Positions 9,301 to 15,304 of a DNA stretch of 23,773 bases are shown in pieces. Each line of letters opens with the position of its first letter. Position 1 is the first letter of the stretch. Made by a program: the position numbers and the translations under genes. Origin of the DNA: a virus; IMG/VR virus record IMGVR_UViG_3300026455_000060, positions 1 through 23,773 of that record, one strand, 5' to 3'. The notes under the pieces were generated by a model. The model had not been told where the DNA came from, did no database searches, and saw only the letters and a program-made list of their open reading frames with translations.

Positions 9301-10436
9301 TCCTTAACTACCTGCTGACCCGCCGAGTTAAGTTTATTGGCGAGGGTGGCGACTCCGGTTTAGGCACCGAAGCGTATGCAATCTACCAAGAGGGCGGGTC
9401 GTGGAGTCATCCATACCCTGACCTTCGTATCGCGTTTCACACCGGCATCAAGCTCGGTGCCAACGCGAGCTACCAAGGCATCCGGTTCTACACCGACTAC
9501 GACATGTCCTCGCAGGTCATGTCCGTCAACAACAGCAGCGATGCTCTTGGTGCTGCAAACGTATATGTGAACAACTCTCTGCAGGCTGGAAGCAGCCTGC
9601 GGGCACCAATCTTTTACGACAGCAACGACACGGGATATTACACGGACCCTGCAAGTACCTCACGCATGAACGTGGTTGATTCCAATCGCGTGACGTATCT
9701 GTCGAAGGGCTATGACGCCGTTTATGTTGGCGGTTCCGGGTTGTATCAAATTGGCTATCCAGACACGAACTGGTGGCACATCACGACCTCCGGAACGATG
9801 TCGTTGCTGCTGTCCTGTGGATGGGACTGGGACCGGCAGGTTGGGTTCCACTACACCCCAGCAGCGTCTGGTTCGAACGGCGGCACACTCCGTATCGGGC
9901 AGATGAGTAAGAACTCGTCCGGCTACAACCACACGTACACCTATATGCACATGAACGGTGCAGATAGGTTTTACTGGGACTGGAACGGCGTGTTCCAAGC
10001 ATACGGGGATTGCCGCGCTCCGGTGTTCTACGACTATAACAACACTTCGTATTACGCCGACTTGTCCTCGACCGGAGACTCTATTCGTGCAGCAGGCAAC
10101 ATCACGGCCTACTACTCGGACGAGCGCCTCAAAACACACCTCGGGACAATTCCGAACGCTGTCGACAAGGTCAAGCAGCTGGAGGGCTTCTACTACGAGG
10201 CCAACGCGACGGCACAACGACTCGGATACGAGCCGCGACGCGAAGTTGGCGTTTCGGCGCAGGCGGTGCAGCGCGTACTGCCGGAGATCGTCAAGCCCGC
10301 ACCGGTAAGCGCGGAGTACCTCACCATCGACTATGAGCGGCTTGTTCCTCTGCTCATTGAGGCCATCAAGGAACAACAAACCCAGATCGACGCCGCCGTG
10401 GCTGAGATCAAATCTCTGAAGGAGAAGATGCAATGA
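6351..10436 (+). CDS. Tail fibre protein with C-terminal S74 intramolecular chaperone
   Basis: Long receptor-binding fibre (1361 aa). Residues 1-105 form a virion-attachment type domain, including SYEIVKVTARSTDTFTIVRA then DGTTAAAW, seen at the start of many tail fibres. Shaft repeats follow, with TGNAGTAT, LPLTGGTLSGALYG and HAGNYxSYSPSLTGSGASGT. Four copies of a FYDSNDTGYYADPNSTS-type repeat lie at about residues 842, 966, 1087 and 1225. The C-terminus is a peptidase S74 chaperone: SDERLK begins at S1256, with the Ser/Lys pair expected for self-cleavage (S1256, K1261), and a final coiled coil (EAIKEQQTQIDAAVAEIKSL). In this family the chaperone trimerises the fibre and cuts itself off. A globular, Trp/Tyr-rich part at about residues 690-830 may bind the receptor. 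ATG overlaps the previous stop; the 3' end overlaps the next gene by four bases. Confidence 0.9.
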   Translation: MAILYKNNAVSALASSITNVATSMSVTAGQGALFPTISGSDYFYVTIISFSNPSSYEIVKVTARSTDTFTIVRAQDGTTAAAWSANDRVELRITNALLSDALGERALVGGTNATGTWPIGVTGNAGTATTLATGRTIALTGDVTGTSGTFNGSANLSFATTLANSGVTAGTYTKVTVDAKGRVTTGASLASGDLPTYTGTLTSSQVTTALGYTPLSNATSYLPLTGGTLSGALYGNVLYDNSYRAMSAVAMDMPRNIGASTNLSTDLEAGGAYSSYGSANTSWDAPFSYGGVIGLAFGSGIRAQLGFDIRHNNSDYGNLWIRTKNNLGYSTWRTVLHSGNYGSYSPSLTGSGASGTWGISVSGNAATTSQRNFSGDISATGQGRFTGWYNGNAATGQAAEIGMSAGQGYIFVYNRDTSTYGTLNVAASSANLQFSGSTINATSGALQQGGNQVLHAGNYTSYSPSLTGSGASGTWGISITGNAATATSATDSTKLPLSGGQLTGQVEFRSANQLTFSDGANTMRGFIKSLANTGTGAAGLVIATSGGESIVFKDGNADSGDINFVIRGDGVLLQGGSNTLLHAGNYSSYALPISGGTLTGNLSFSASNPSITSGGSYITIPNGAYFSGGTVYVSNQMQIRGGLANDVASELVFNGGTSGITRATGVLRVEGSAIRQGNNLARPIVNWSAGGASSGMVIFKLPGGSGNYGMVHMVFDIYEYDSPRVATVIVGGHNWSGNWYNTACNVLGYTDKQIRLGFKDGQYCVVFGTSGSSWSYGTIVLRKIHNGGFYDNVMDLGGSYTAAQTTTESFSAVTGDLRATRSPASHEVWGILYGYNSVRSNIFYDTDNTGYYCDPASSSRLSTIYCGDVYNDLGGWFRNYGATGIYNQSYGNHFYSDSGNYWNVSLGGNSNGGIRFRDNHAGTIRGYVYADTGNNIGFLNSSGSWRARVVGDDYFLVEGSSVRAPIFYDSNDTGYYADPNSTSVLNYLLTRRVKFIGEGGDSGLGTEAYAIYQEGGSWSHPYPDLRIAFHTGIKLGANASYQGIRFYTDYDMSSQVMSVNNSSDALGAANVYVNNSLQAGSSLRAPIFYDSNDTGYYTDPASTSRMNVVDSNRVTYLSKGYDAVYVGGSGLYQIGYPDTNWWHITTSGTMSLLLSCGWDWDRQVGFHYTPAASGSNGGTLRIGQMSKNSSGYNHTYTYMHMNGADRFYWDWNGVFQAYGDCRAPVFYDYNNTSYYADLSSTGDSIRAAGNITAYYSDERLKTHLGTIPNAVDKVKQLEGFYYEANATAQRLGYEPRREVGVSAQAVQRVLPEIVKPAPVSAEYLTIDYERLVPLLIEAIKEQQTQIDAAVAEIKSLKEKMQ
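8874..10085 (+). repeat. Four FYDxNDTGYY repeats within the tail fibre
   Basis: Four in-frame copies start near 8874, 9246, 9609 and 10023. They encode FYDTDNTGYYCDPASSS, FYDSNDTGYYADPNSTS, FYDSNDTGYYTDPASTS and FYDYNNTSYYADLSSTG. Copies 2 and 3 are nearly identical, and each is preceded by a S-x-R-A-P segment. Such repeats occur in fibres of many environmental phages and probably form repeated beta knobs or stalk segments. The spacing between copies (about 360-415 bases) means each repeat heads a module of about 120-140 residues. Confidence 0.8.
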
Positions 10437-10819
10437 CAACAACCTATTCGTGGAAAGTGACGGGCATGAAGGTCCGTGACGAGGTGAACGAGGCGGGCGT
10501 GACCCTCTCAAAAGCAGTCTGCCAGACGTATTGGGAAAAGAAGGGAATCGACGAGAATGGAAACGAAGGATCGTTCATCGGAGCGACCCCGTTCACTGCC
10601 GCAAGCGTTCCTGCGGACCAGTTTGTTCCATTCGATCAGCTGACAGAGGCAGTCGTTCTGGAGTGGATCAAGGCCGTGGTTGTTGGGGACTATGAAGCGC
10701 ACGTTAACGGCAGGATTGCGAAGCAGATTGCTGACAAGGCAATCACTGAAGCGACGATGCCGTGGGCACCCCCACCGCCAGAGCCGGTGGCTCCGCAACC
10801 CCCCGCCCCCGCTGTCTAA
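10433..10819 (+). CDS. Small tail-fibre-associated protein, paralogue A
   Basis: A 128-residue protein with a beta-rich N-terminal half (TYSWKVTGMKVRDEVNEAG), a LTEAVVLEWIKA helix, a second helix (HVNGRIAKQIADKAI) and a Pro-rich tail (MPWAPPPPEPVAPQPPAPAV). The same plan recurs in the next gene. Proteins opening with SWKVTGMKV-like segments are common next to phage tail fibres; I know no proven function. Its ATG overlaps the tail fibre stop by four bases (ATGA), and an AAGGAG lies inside the end of the fibre gene. It may be a fibre assembly factor or a minor virion protein. Confidence 0.6.
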   Translation: MTTTYSWKVTGMKVRDEVNEAGVTLSKAVCQTYWEKKGIDENGNEGSFIGATPFTAASVPADQFVPFDQLTEAVVLEWIKAVVVGDYEAHVNGRIAKQIADKAITEATMPWAPPPPEPVAPQPPAPAV

Positions 10820-10832
10820 CAGGAGAATTGCA

Positions 10833-11201
10833 ATGCCTATTGTGTACTCAACAACGATCAACGGTGTTCGCGTCAAGACCGAGAGCGGTATGACCGACGT
10901 CGTCAAGGAAGTCGATATCAGCCTCACCGGCGTCGACGGAACCTGCGAGTTCACGCTGCCGGTCACCGTCAAGATGCCTGCCGCGGACCCGGAGTCATTC
11001 ACCGCGTTCGGCGATCTGACCGAGGCGCAGATCGTCTCGTGGGTCGAGGCGCAGGATGACGTTCTGCAGCCGCGCAAGGCGCACATCGCCATCGTGCTTG
11101 AGCGCGAGGTCGAGAAGGCTGCCGCGCAGAGCAAGCCGCTGCCGTGGGAACCGGCCCCCGTGCCGCCAGCCCCATCGCCGCTCGCCAACCCCGAAGAGTA
11201 A
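10833..11201 (+). CDS. Small tail-fibre-associated protein, paralogue B
   Basis: A 122-residue protein with the same architecture as the preceding gene: a beta-rich start (PIVYSTTINGVRVKTESG), a LTEAQIVSWVEA helix, a following helix (HIAIVLEREVEKAA) and a tail of PWEPAPVPPAPSPL. The start is the ATG at 10833, preceded by AGGAG seven bases upstream. The frame is open further left but that part overlaps the upstream gene and lacks a ribosome-binding site. Shared features with paralogue A (LTEA-x5-W, PWxP, AP-rich end) suggest an old tandem duplication. The function is unknown. Confidence 0.62.
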   Translation: MPIVYSTTINGVRVKTESGMTDVVKEVDISLTGVDGTCEFTLPVTVKMPAADPESFTAFGDLTEAQIVSWVEAQDDVLQPRKAHIAIVLEREVEKAAAQSKPLPWEPAPVPPAPSPLANPEE

Positions 11202-11215
11202 GCAAGGGCTAAAAA

Positions 11216-11845
11216 ATGCCGCTCGTATCATCCGGCGAGATCAGTATCGGCGGGTCGACCACCGACCGCTCTATTAACAGAGAGCTTGGTCGGTCGGCTA
11301 CGGCTACGTCGAGCCTCGGCGAGACGGCGCTGCGGAACCTTGCGGGCGTCTCAAGCGGCGCGATCAGCCTCTCAAACTTTTATGGCAAATCAAGCCTTGC
11401 CGCGACGCTTAACGACTATCCCGGTGGTTCTTCTGCGATTTCGTTGAACGACTACTACTTCAACAACTACGCTTACTACGCGGAATCGTTCGTCAAGATT
11501 GTCCTGAACAGCAACGGCACCGCACAGTACGCATACGGAAACACCTCGACCGCGCAAACAAACTATGCGTCGTTTACATGGAAGACCGGTGGCGGATCGG
11601 CTGGTGACTACTATGCTCGCGTTACAAACCTTTACGGATCGTTCTGGTCCGCACCAGCTAGCGACGCGCTCCACGCGCTGTCAACAACGCGTGAATGGAT
11701 GGTTCTGGCATACGTGAATGGAAACCCGGCAAGCGGCTATGCATACGCACAAGGAACTCTTCAGATCTGCAAGAGCGATGGAACGGTATTAGCGTCACGG
11801 TCATTTGATATGTACGCCGAAGTGTCAACTGGTAACCCGCTGTAA
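11216..11845 (+). CDS. Tyr/Ser-rich virion protein with SGxISLSNFYGKS motif
   Basis: A 209-residue protein. The N-terminal ~60 residues include SGEISIGGSTTDRSINRELG and SSGAISLSNFYGKS, a pairing seen at the start of many phage structural proteins. The rest is rich in Tyr, Asn, Ser and Gly (DYYFNNYAYYAESF) and looks like a beta-sandwich, consistent with a carbohydrate-binding or receptor-facing virion domain. AAGG lies ten bases before the ATG, and the gene starts 14 bases after paralogue B. It closes the host-contact cluster. The function is inferred from composition and position. Confidence 0.6.
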   Translation: MPLVSSGEISIGGSTTDRSINRELGRSATATSSLGETALRNLAGVSSGAISLSNFYGKSSLAATLNDYPGGSSAISLNDYYFNNYAYYAESFVKIVLNSNGTAQYAYGNTSTAQTNYASFTWKTGGGSAGDYYARVTNLYGSFWSAPASDALHALSTTREWMVLAYVNGNPASGYAYAQGTLQICKSDGTVLASRSFDMYAEVSTGNPL

Positions 11846-11877
11846 CATCTCCCCAACTCCACCACGAGGAAAGCACG

Positions 11878-12069
11878 ATGGACGAAATGCTCAAGATCGA
11901 AGTGAACCCGAACGACGCCAACATCATCCTTGGCGGGCTGCTGGAACTTCCCGGTAAGGTCGCGCTCGACACCTATATGCGGGTGCGGCAGCAGCTGGAG
12001 ATGCAGGTGTCCCAGCGGCAGCAGGAGGCCGCGCAGCCGCCGGTCATTGACCAGTCCAAGGCGAACTAA
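11878..12069 (+). CDS. Small hypothetical protein
   Basis: A 63-residue protein with a well-placed GAGGAAA before its ATG. The middle (NDANIILGGLLELPGKVALD) is followed by a probable amphipathic helix (YMRVRQQLEMQVSQRQQEAA) and a disordered end. It has no Cys or membrane segment. Similar short 'NxxxxxLxGLxxLP' proteins occur next to lysis genes in environmental phages, but I cannot name a function. It is the last gene before the lysis leader at 12070-12225. Confidence 0.6.
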   Translation: MDEMLKIEVNPNDANIILGGLLELPGKVALDTYMRVRQQLEMQVSQRQQEAAQPPVIDQSKAN

Positions 12070-12075
12070 TCGCCC

Positions 12076-12097
12076 CGGTGTCACGCTGCTGACACCG
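12076..12097 (+). terminator. Hairpin after the structural cluster, possible terminator
   Basis: CGGTGTC and GACACCG form a perfect 7-bp stem with an 8-base loop, six bases after the stop of the 63-residue gene. There is no T-run downstream, so intrinsic termination is uncertain; it could also be an RNA-processing or stabilising hairpin. Confidence 0.35.
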
Positions 12098-12117
12098 CCC
12101 TACTTCGCCGACGCTTC

Positions 12118-12142
12118 GCGGGACAGTTTTTTGCTGTCCTGC
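12118..12142. other. Hairpin with poly-T loop
   Basis: GCGGGACAG and CTGTCCTGC pair over nine positions (one G-T wobble) around a TTTTTTG loop. A U-rich loop on a strong stem is not a normal intrinsic terminator, because the T-run is in the loop rather than after the stem. It sits between the structural genes and the lysis promoter-like site. Confidence 0.4.
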
Positions 12143-12165
12143 AGGCGTCTGCGTCGCTTTGTCTC

Positions 12166-12193
12166 TTGTAGCGTCTGATTTGCCGCTTATCAT
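12166..12193 (+). promoter_or_regulatory. Sigma-70-like promoter candidate for lysis genes
   Basis: TTGTAG at 12166-12171 and TATCAT at 12188-12193 are separated by 16 bases. The -10 matches the TATAAT consensus at five of six positions; the -35 matches at only three. Transcription would start near 12200, about 25 bases before the holin ATG. The position after two hairpins and before the lysis cassette makes it plausible. Confidence 0.38.
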
Positions 12194-12225
12194 TGGGATG
12201 TGACCCGCCCCTCGGAGCCGCACCC

Positions 12226-12711
12226 ATGATGACATTGCTGTCAACGCTGACGTCCTTTTTAGCCGGTGGCCTCCCAAAGCTCCTGCAGCTATTTCAGGAC
12301 CGGCAGGACAAGAAGCACGAACTGGCGCTGATGGCGGCGCAGAAAGAGAAGGAACTCGCTCTGCTGGAGCGCGGCTATCTGGCGCAGGCCAAGGTCGAGG
12401 AGATCAAGCTAGAGCAGGTCGCGCTGACGACGGCATCCGAAGAGCGGCAGTCGCTCTACCAGCACGACGCCGAGATCGGCAAAGGCGCGTCGCAGTGGGT
12501 GGTCAACCTGCGAGCCTCGGTGCGTCCGGTCATCACCTACGGAATGTTCTGCCTGCTGCTGTTCGTCGATATCGCGGGCTTCATCTACGCGTGGAACACG
12601 GCTGTCCCGTTCGAAAAGACGCTGGAGTACCTGTGGAACGAGGACACCCAGATCATCTGGGCGTCCGTCATCGCGTTCTGGTTTGGGTCGCAGGCGTTCA
12701 GCAAGAAATGA
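12226..12711 (+). CDS. Holin, GTA-type 3TM family
   Basis: Inner-membrane protein that times lysis by opening holes for the endolysin. The 161-residue product has an N-terminal amphipathic/hydrophobic helix (LLSTLTSFLAGGLPKLLQLF), a long charged coiled coil (about residues 24-85), and a conserved C-terminal part with NLRASVRPVITYGMF, a membrane segment at about 103-122 and a second at about 138-156, ending FWFGSQAFSKK. This arrangement matches the GTA_holin_3TM family. Two adjacent ATGs (12226, 12229) are possible; GGAG lies eight bases before the first. An upstream in-frame TTG at 12193 lacks a ribosome-binding site. The stop overlaps the endolysin start by four bases. Confidence 0.82.
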   Translation: MMTLLSTLTSFLAGGLPKLLQLFQDRQDKKHELALMAAQKEKELALLERGYLAQAKVEEIKLEQVALTTASEERQSLYQHDAEIGKGASQWVVNLRASVRPVITYGMFCLLLFVDIAGFIYAWNTAVPFEKTLEYLWNEDTQIIWASVIAFWFGSQAFSKK

Positions 12712-13214
12712 GGACAAGCGACGCGGGCATTCGGATGCTGAAGCATCACGAGGGGGTGCGGCGCAGGCCGTACCTCTGCCCCGCGTTCCTGCACACCGTC
12801 GGCGTAGGCCACCTGCTCTACCCGGAGCAAGTCGCGCTTCCAGCGGTTCGGACACCGGAGAACGTGGGCAAGCCGCTGCGGAAGGAGTACCCGCTACGCC
12901 CGGAGGACAACCGTGTCTGGACTGATGCTGAAGTGGACGATCTCCTTGCTCAAGACCTTGTGCGTTTTGAGCGAGGCGTGGCCCGTCTTTGCCCTGCTGC
13001 TGTTGATCGTCAAAGCCACTTCGACGCCCTTGTTTCCTTCGCTTTCAACGTGGGTCTCGGCAATCTTCAGCGGTCCTCGGTGAGGATGCGGTACAACCGC
13101 GGCGATGTGGAGGGGGCCGCAGAGGGATTGTTGATGTGGACCAAGGGCGGTGGTCGGGTGCTGCCGGGACTGGTCAAGCGTCGCAACGACGAGCGAAAGC
13201 TGTTGTTGACCTAG
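12708..13214 (+). CDS. Endolysin, GH24 lysozyme
   Basis: Peptidoglycan-cleaving lysozyme (168 aa) released through the holin. The T4/R21-type active-site region is present: HHEG with catalytic E15, PYLC with C24, and TVGVGH with T30. This is the E-8-C-5-T spacing; many relatives have Asp instead of Cys at the second position, and Cys variants of this triad are known. Further family features are DALVSFAFNVGLGNLQRSSV and a C-terminal MWTKGGGRVLPGLVKRRNDE. There is no signal peptide or SAR segment, so it depends on the holin. The ATG at 12708 is used, overlapping the holin stop by four bases; an in-frame extension to 12495 would run antiphase through the holin gene and is rejected. Confidence 0.9.
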   Translation: MRTSDAGIRMLKHHEGVRRRPYLCPAFLHTVGVGHLLYPEQVALPAVRTPENVGKPLRKEYPLRPEDNRVWTDAEVDDLLAQDLVRFERGVARLCPAAVDRQSHFDALVSFAFNVGLGNLQRSSVRMRYNRGDVEGAAEGLLMWTKGGGRVLPGLVKRRNDERKLLLT

Positions 13215-13216
13215 CC

Positions 13217-13501
13217 ATGCGCCGCATCCCGCAAGCCTTCCATCTCATGGGCCACCGGATTACGGTAAAGGTGATTAGTAACGCCGATTGGAAGTACGAC
13301 GATGCCATGGGTATCTGGGAGCCGTCAAAAAACCAGATATCATTGCGACGACAGCCGCGGTCAATGTTGCGACATACGTTTTGGCACGAAGTAACACACG
13401 CAATGCTTGACGTGATCTCACACAAGTTGTCTAGTAATGAGCAGTTTGTTGATTCGATTGGCGGGATGCTCGCACAGGTTAACGACACAGCAGAGTATTA
13501 A
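13217..13501 (+). CDS. Small HExxH metallopeptidase-like protein
   Basis: A 94-residue protein with a zinc-peptidase motif HEVTHAM within TFWHEVTHAMLDVI and a downstream acidic segment (NEQFVDSIGGML) that could supply the third zinc ligand, as in minimal zincins. The N-terminal part is beta-rich (HRITVKVISNADW, ISLRR). Small HExxH proteins of this type are frequent in phages; their substrates are unknown. The start is the ATG two bases after the endolysin stop; there is no clear ribosome-binding site, so reinitiation is likely. A GTG at 13136 would extend into the endolysin. The position within the lysis cassette hints at a role in lysis or virion processing, but this is inference. Confidence 0.7.
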   Translation: MRRIPQAFHLMGHRITVKVISNADWKYDDAMGIWEPSKNQISLRRQPRSMLRHTFWHEVTHAMLDVISHKLSSNEQFVDSIGGMLAQVNDTAEY

Positions 13502-13625
13502 CCCGCTGATATTCCATCCTGTGTGCGGTCTTTGCCGCGCATAACTTCGTTGCTAGCGTTGCAAGCATAACAACCTTTCGATACACAACTTGCACGCGCT
13601 GTCTTGCGCTGGGGTTCACAGGACA

Positions 13626-13823
13626 ATGGAACTTTCTTTTCAACCACTAATCACCACACTTGGTTTGCTGGGTGGCGGTATCGCCGTGTGGGTCCAGCTG
13701 AACACCAGAATCACGCGACTTGAGGTCCAGAACGAGCATACGGACAAGCAGTTCAATCAGATTCTTGAGCGTCTCAAGTCAATCGAGGACAAACTCGACA
13801 ACAAGCAAGACCGCGTGCCGTAA
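13626..13823 (+). CDS. Small membrane-anchored coiled-coil protein
   Basis: A 65-residue protein with an N-terminal membrane segment (about residues 7-25, PLITTLGLLGGGIAVWVQL) followed by a charged coiled coil (TRITRLEVQNEHTDKQFNQI, continuing to KLDNKQDRVP). This plan fits a small lysis accessory such as an antiholin or a reduced inner-membrane spanin, although typical i-spanins are longer and no partner lipoprotein is visible nearby. AGGAC precedes the ATG. A 124-bp non-coding stretch separates it from the HExxH gene. Confidence 0.6.
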   Translation: MELSFQPLITTLGLLGGGIAVWVQLNTRITRLEVQNEHTDKQFNQILERLKSIEDKLDNKQDRVP

Positions 13824-13824
13824 C

Positions 13825-13842
13825 CCTCACACGAACGTGAGG
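13825..13842. other. Short hairpin after the lysis cassette
   Basis: CCTCAC and GTGAGG form a 6-bp stem around ACGAAC, one base after the stop codon of the membrane protein. A C-run rather than a T-run follows. It may be a weak terminator or a translational element for the phosphoesterase gene that starts 14 bases later. Confidence 0.3.
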
Positions 13843-13856
13843 CTCCCCCCTACGGT

Positions 13857-14969
13857 ATGCCAACACCAACACTCCCAGAACACGTCTATCTTCCGATCAT
13901 CGAAATACTAGCCGAACACGACGGGAACGTTGTGCAGGCAGCGCACGCCGCGGAGAAGCGCGGTGGTTTGACGGTCGCCAAGTTCAAGACCCGCGCCTAC
14001 AAGGCACGCGATCTTGGTCTCTGGGGTCGCACCGACGAGGGCGAGTTCTGGTCCAAGGCGACTCCCAAGACCGCCAGCAACCCTCGTGTCCCAGCCGCTA
14101 CGGCCCTCCCGGATGACGACATCCCGGTCGAGGAGCTAATCGACACGATGTGCCGCCGCTACACGCGGCGCGTGGAACACGCCACCGCCAAGAAATGGCG
14201 TCGCTTCAAAGTCCCCGTCACTGGTCCGTACGCGATCATGTTTTGGGGCGATCCCCACATCGACGACAACGGATGCGATTGGGTGACGTTGCGGTCGCAC
14301 GTCGAGCTAGCGCGAAAGACCGAGGCGATGTTCTGCGTCAATGTGGGTGACACGACCAACAACTGGTGCGGACGCCTTGCCCATCTGTGGTCGCAGACCG
14401 ATACGTCAGAAAGCACCGCCAAGAAGCTGGTGAAGTGGTTCCTGAACGACGCGGGCGTGCCGTGGTTCCTATGGGTAACCGGCAACCACGATCTATGGAA
14501 CGGTCCCGTCGGCGTCGACGCGCTGGAGCGCTTCAAGCCGCATCACGTGACAATGGAGGACTGGGGCGCGAAGGTGACGCTAGAGTCCCCGGGCGGCAGC
14601 GAGTTTCGGCTGCACGTCGCGCACGACTTCCCCGGGCACAGCCAATGGAACCCGCTCCACGGGCCGCAGAAAGAGGCGCTGTGGGGCGACTACGCGCACC
14701 TCTACGTGGCGGGCCACAAGCACAACTGGGCGCTGTTTGGGGGCGAACATAGCCATCGTGGCACGCTGTACTGGCTAGCACGGGCCAAGGGCTACAAGAC
14801 CATCGACTCCTACGCGGAGCGGCTGGGATTCGGCTCACAGGGCCACGGGCATAGCATCGTCGCGGTCGTGGACCCATCGGCCCGCGGAACGGGGCACGTG
14901 GCGTGTTTTGCGGAGCCGTTTGAGGCTGCCGACTATCTCGCCTTCAAGCGACGCAAGGCGAGGGGTTAG
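13857..14969 (+). CDS. Calcineurin-like metallophosphoesterase with N-terminal extra domain
   Basis: A 370-residue protein. The metallophosphoesterase core shows the family metal-binding motifs in order: GDPHID (residues 131-136), VGDTTNN (163-169), TGNHD (208-212), HVAHDFPGHS, and GHKHNW (286-291). Such enzymes hydrolyse phosphodiesters in nucleic acids, nucleotides or phosphoproteins; the substrate here is not evident. The first ~65 residues form a separate helical domain (AEHDGNVVQAAHAAEKRGGL) resembling a small DNA-binding HTH, which suggests action on DNA. No good Shine-Dalgarno is visible: a GAGG at 13838 is 15 bases away, and a hairpin and C-run lie between. It is the last plus-strand gene before the convergent minus block, whose final stop is three bases beyond its own. 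Confidence 0.85.
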   Translation: MPTPTLPEHVYLPIIEILAEHDGNVVQAAHAAEKRGGLTVAKFKTRAYKARDLGLWGRTDEGEFWSKATPKTASNPRVPAATALPDDDIPVEELIDTMCRRYTRRVEHATAKKWRRFKVPVTGPYAIMFWGDPHIDDNGCDWVTLRSHVELARKTEAMFCVNVGDTTNNWCGRLAHLWSQTDTSESTAKKLVKWFLNDAGVPWFLWVTGNHDLWNGPVGVDALERFKPHHVTMEDWGAKVTLESPGGSEFRLHVAHDFPGHSQWNPLHGPQKEALWGDYAHLYVAGHKHNWALFGGEHSHRGTLYWLARAKGYKTIDSYAERLGFGSQGHGHSIVAVVDPSARGTGHVACFAEPFEAADYLAFKRRKARG

Positions 14970-14972
14970 GGG

Positions 14973-15101
14973 CTACCAGTAGTCGCCGTCCCGGCAGCGG
15001 CGACCGCGAGAGCAGCGGACGTTGGGCGGCGGGACGCGGTACTGATCGTAGTGGCGCAGTTCGTGCCATGACCGCAGCAGTTGTCTTATCCATTCAACCA
15101 T
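14973..15101 (-). CDS. 42-residue Arg/Trp-rich hypothetical protein
   Basis: A very short gene at the distal end of the minus block. The product starts MVEWIRQLLRSWHELRHYDQ, followed by a PPP turn and a basic Cys-containing end (CSRGRRCRDGDYW). The ribosome-binding site GAGGTG lies four bases before the ATG, and the start follows the previous gene's stop by 11 bases, as expected for operon membership. The N-terminal half is a likely amphipathic helix. The two Cys residues are six apart. The function is unknown. Confidence 0.55.
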   Translation of the reverse strand: MVEWIRQLLRSWHELRHYDQYRVPPPNVRCSRGRRCRDGDYW

Positions 15102-15112
15102 AGGGCACCTCG

Positions 15113-15304
15113 CTAGTAGCGGACGACTTCGATCTCCTCATAGAGCCAGTTCCGCATTCCAGAAATCGGCTCGTTGATACGCACCATCCCGTGCAGGATG
15201 TGTCCCTTGGGATACACCCGCTCAACGACCCGCACCGTCTTTCGCCCGCGGCGTCGAATCAAGCTGCCCACGCGAAACGGCGGCGGTGGCTTTTTTGATC
15301 GCAT
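15113..15304 (-). CDS. Small basic hypothetical protein, possible SH3-like barrel
   Basis: A 63-residue protein with a basic Pro-rich start (MRSKKPPPPF) and a beta-rich body (RVGSLIRRRGRKTVRVVERV, then WLYEEIEVVRY). Size, charge and strand pattern would suit a small SH3-like or Tudor-like fold, but I do not recognise the family. A strong AAGGAG precedes the ATG. The first 83 bases overlap the end of the upstream gene in another frame. The function is unknown. Confidence 0.58.
   Translation of the reverse strand: MRSKKPPPPFRVGSLIRRRGRKTVRVVERVYPKGHILHGMVRINEPISGMRNWLYEEIEVVRY

Noticed and set aside
12495-12707. Upstream extension of the endolysin frame
   Set aside because: It runs out of phase through the holin gene and gives a non-lysozyme sequence; the ATG at 12708 overlaps the holin stop as expected.
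14970-14972. Possible bidirectional terminator between the convergent phosphoesterase and minus block
   Set aside because: There are only three bases between the two stops and no stem with a T-run was found around them.
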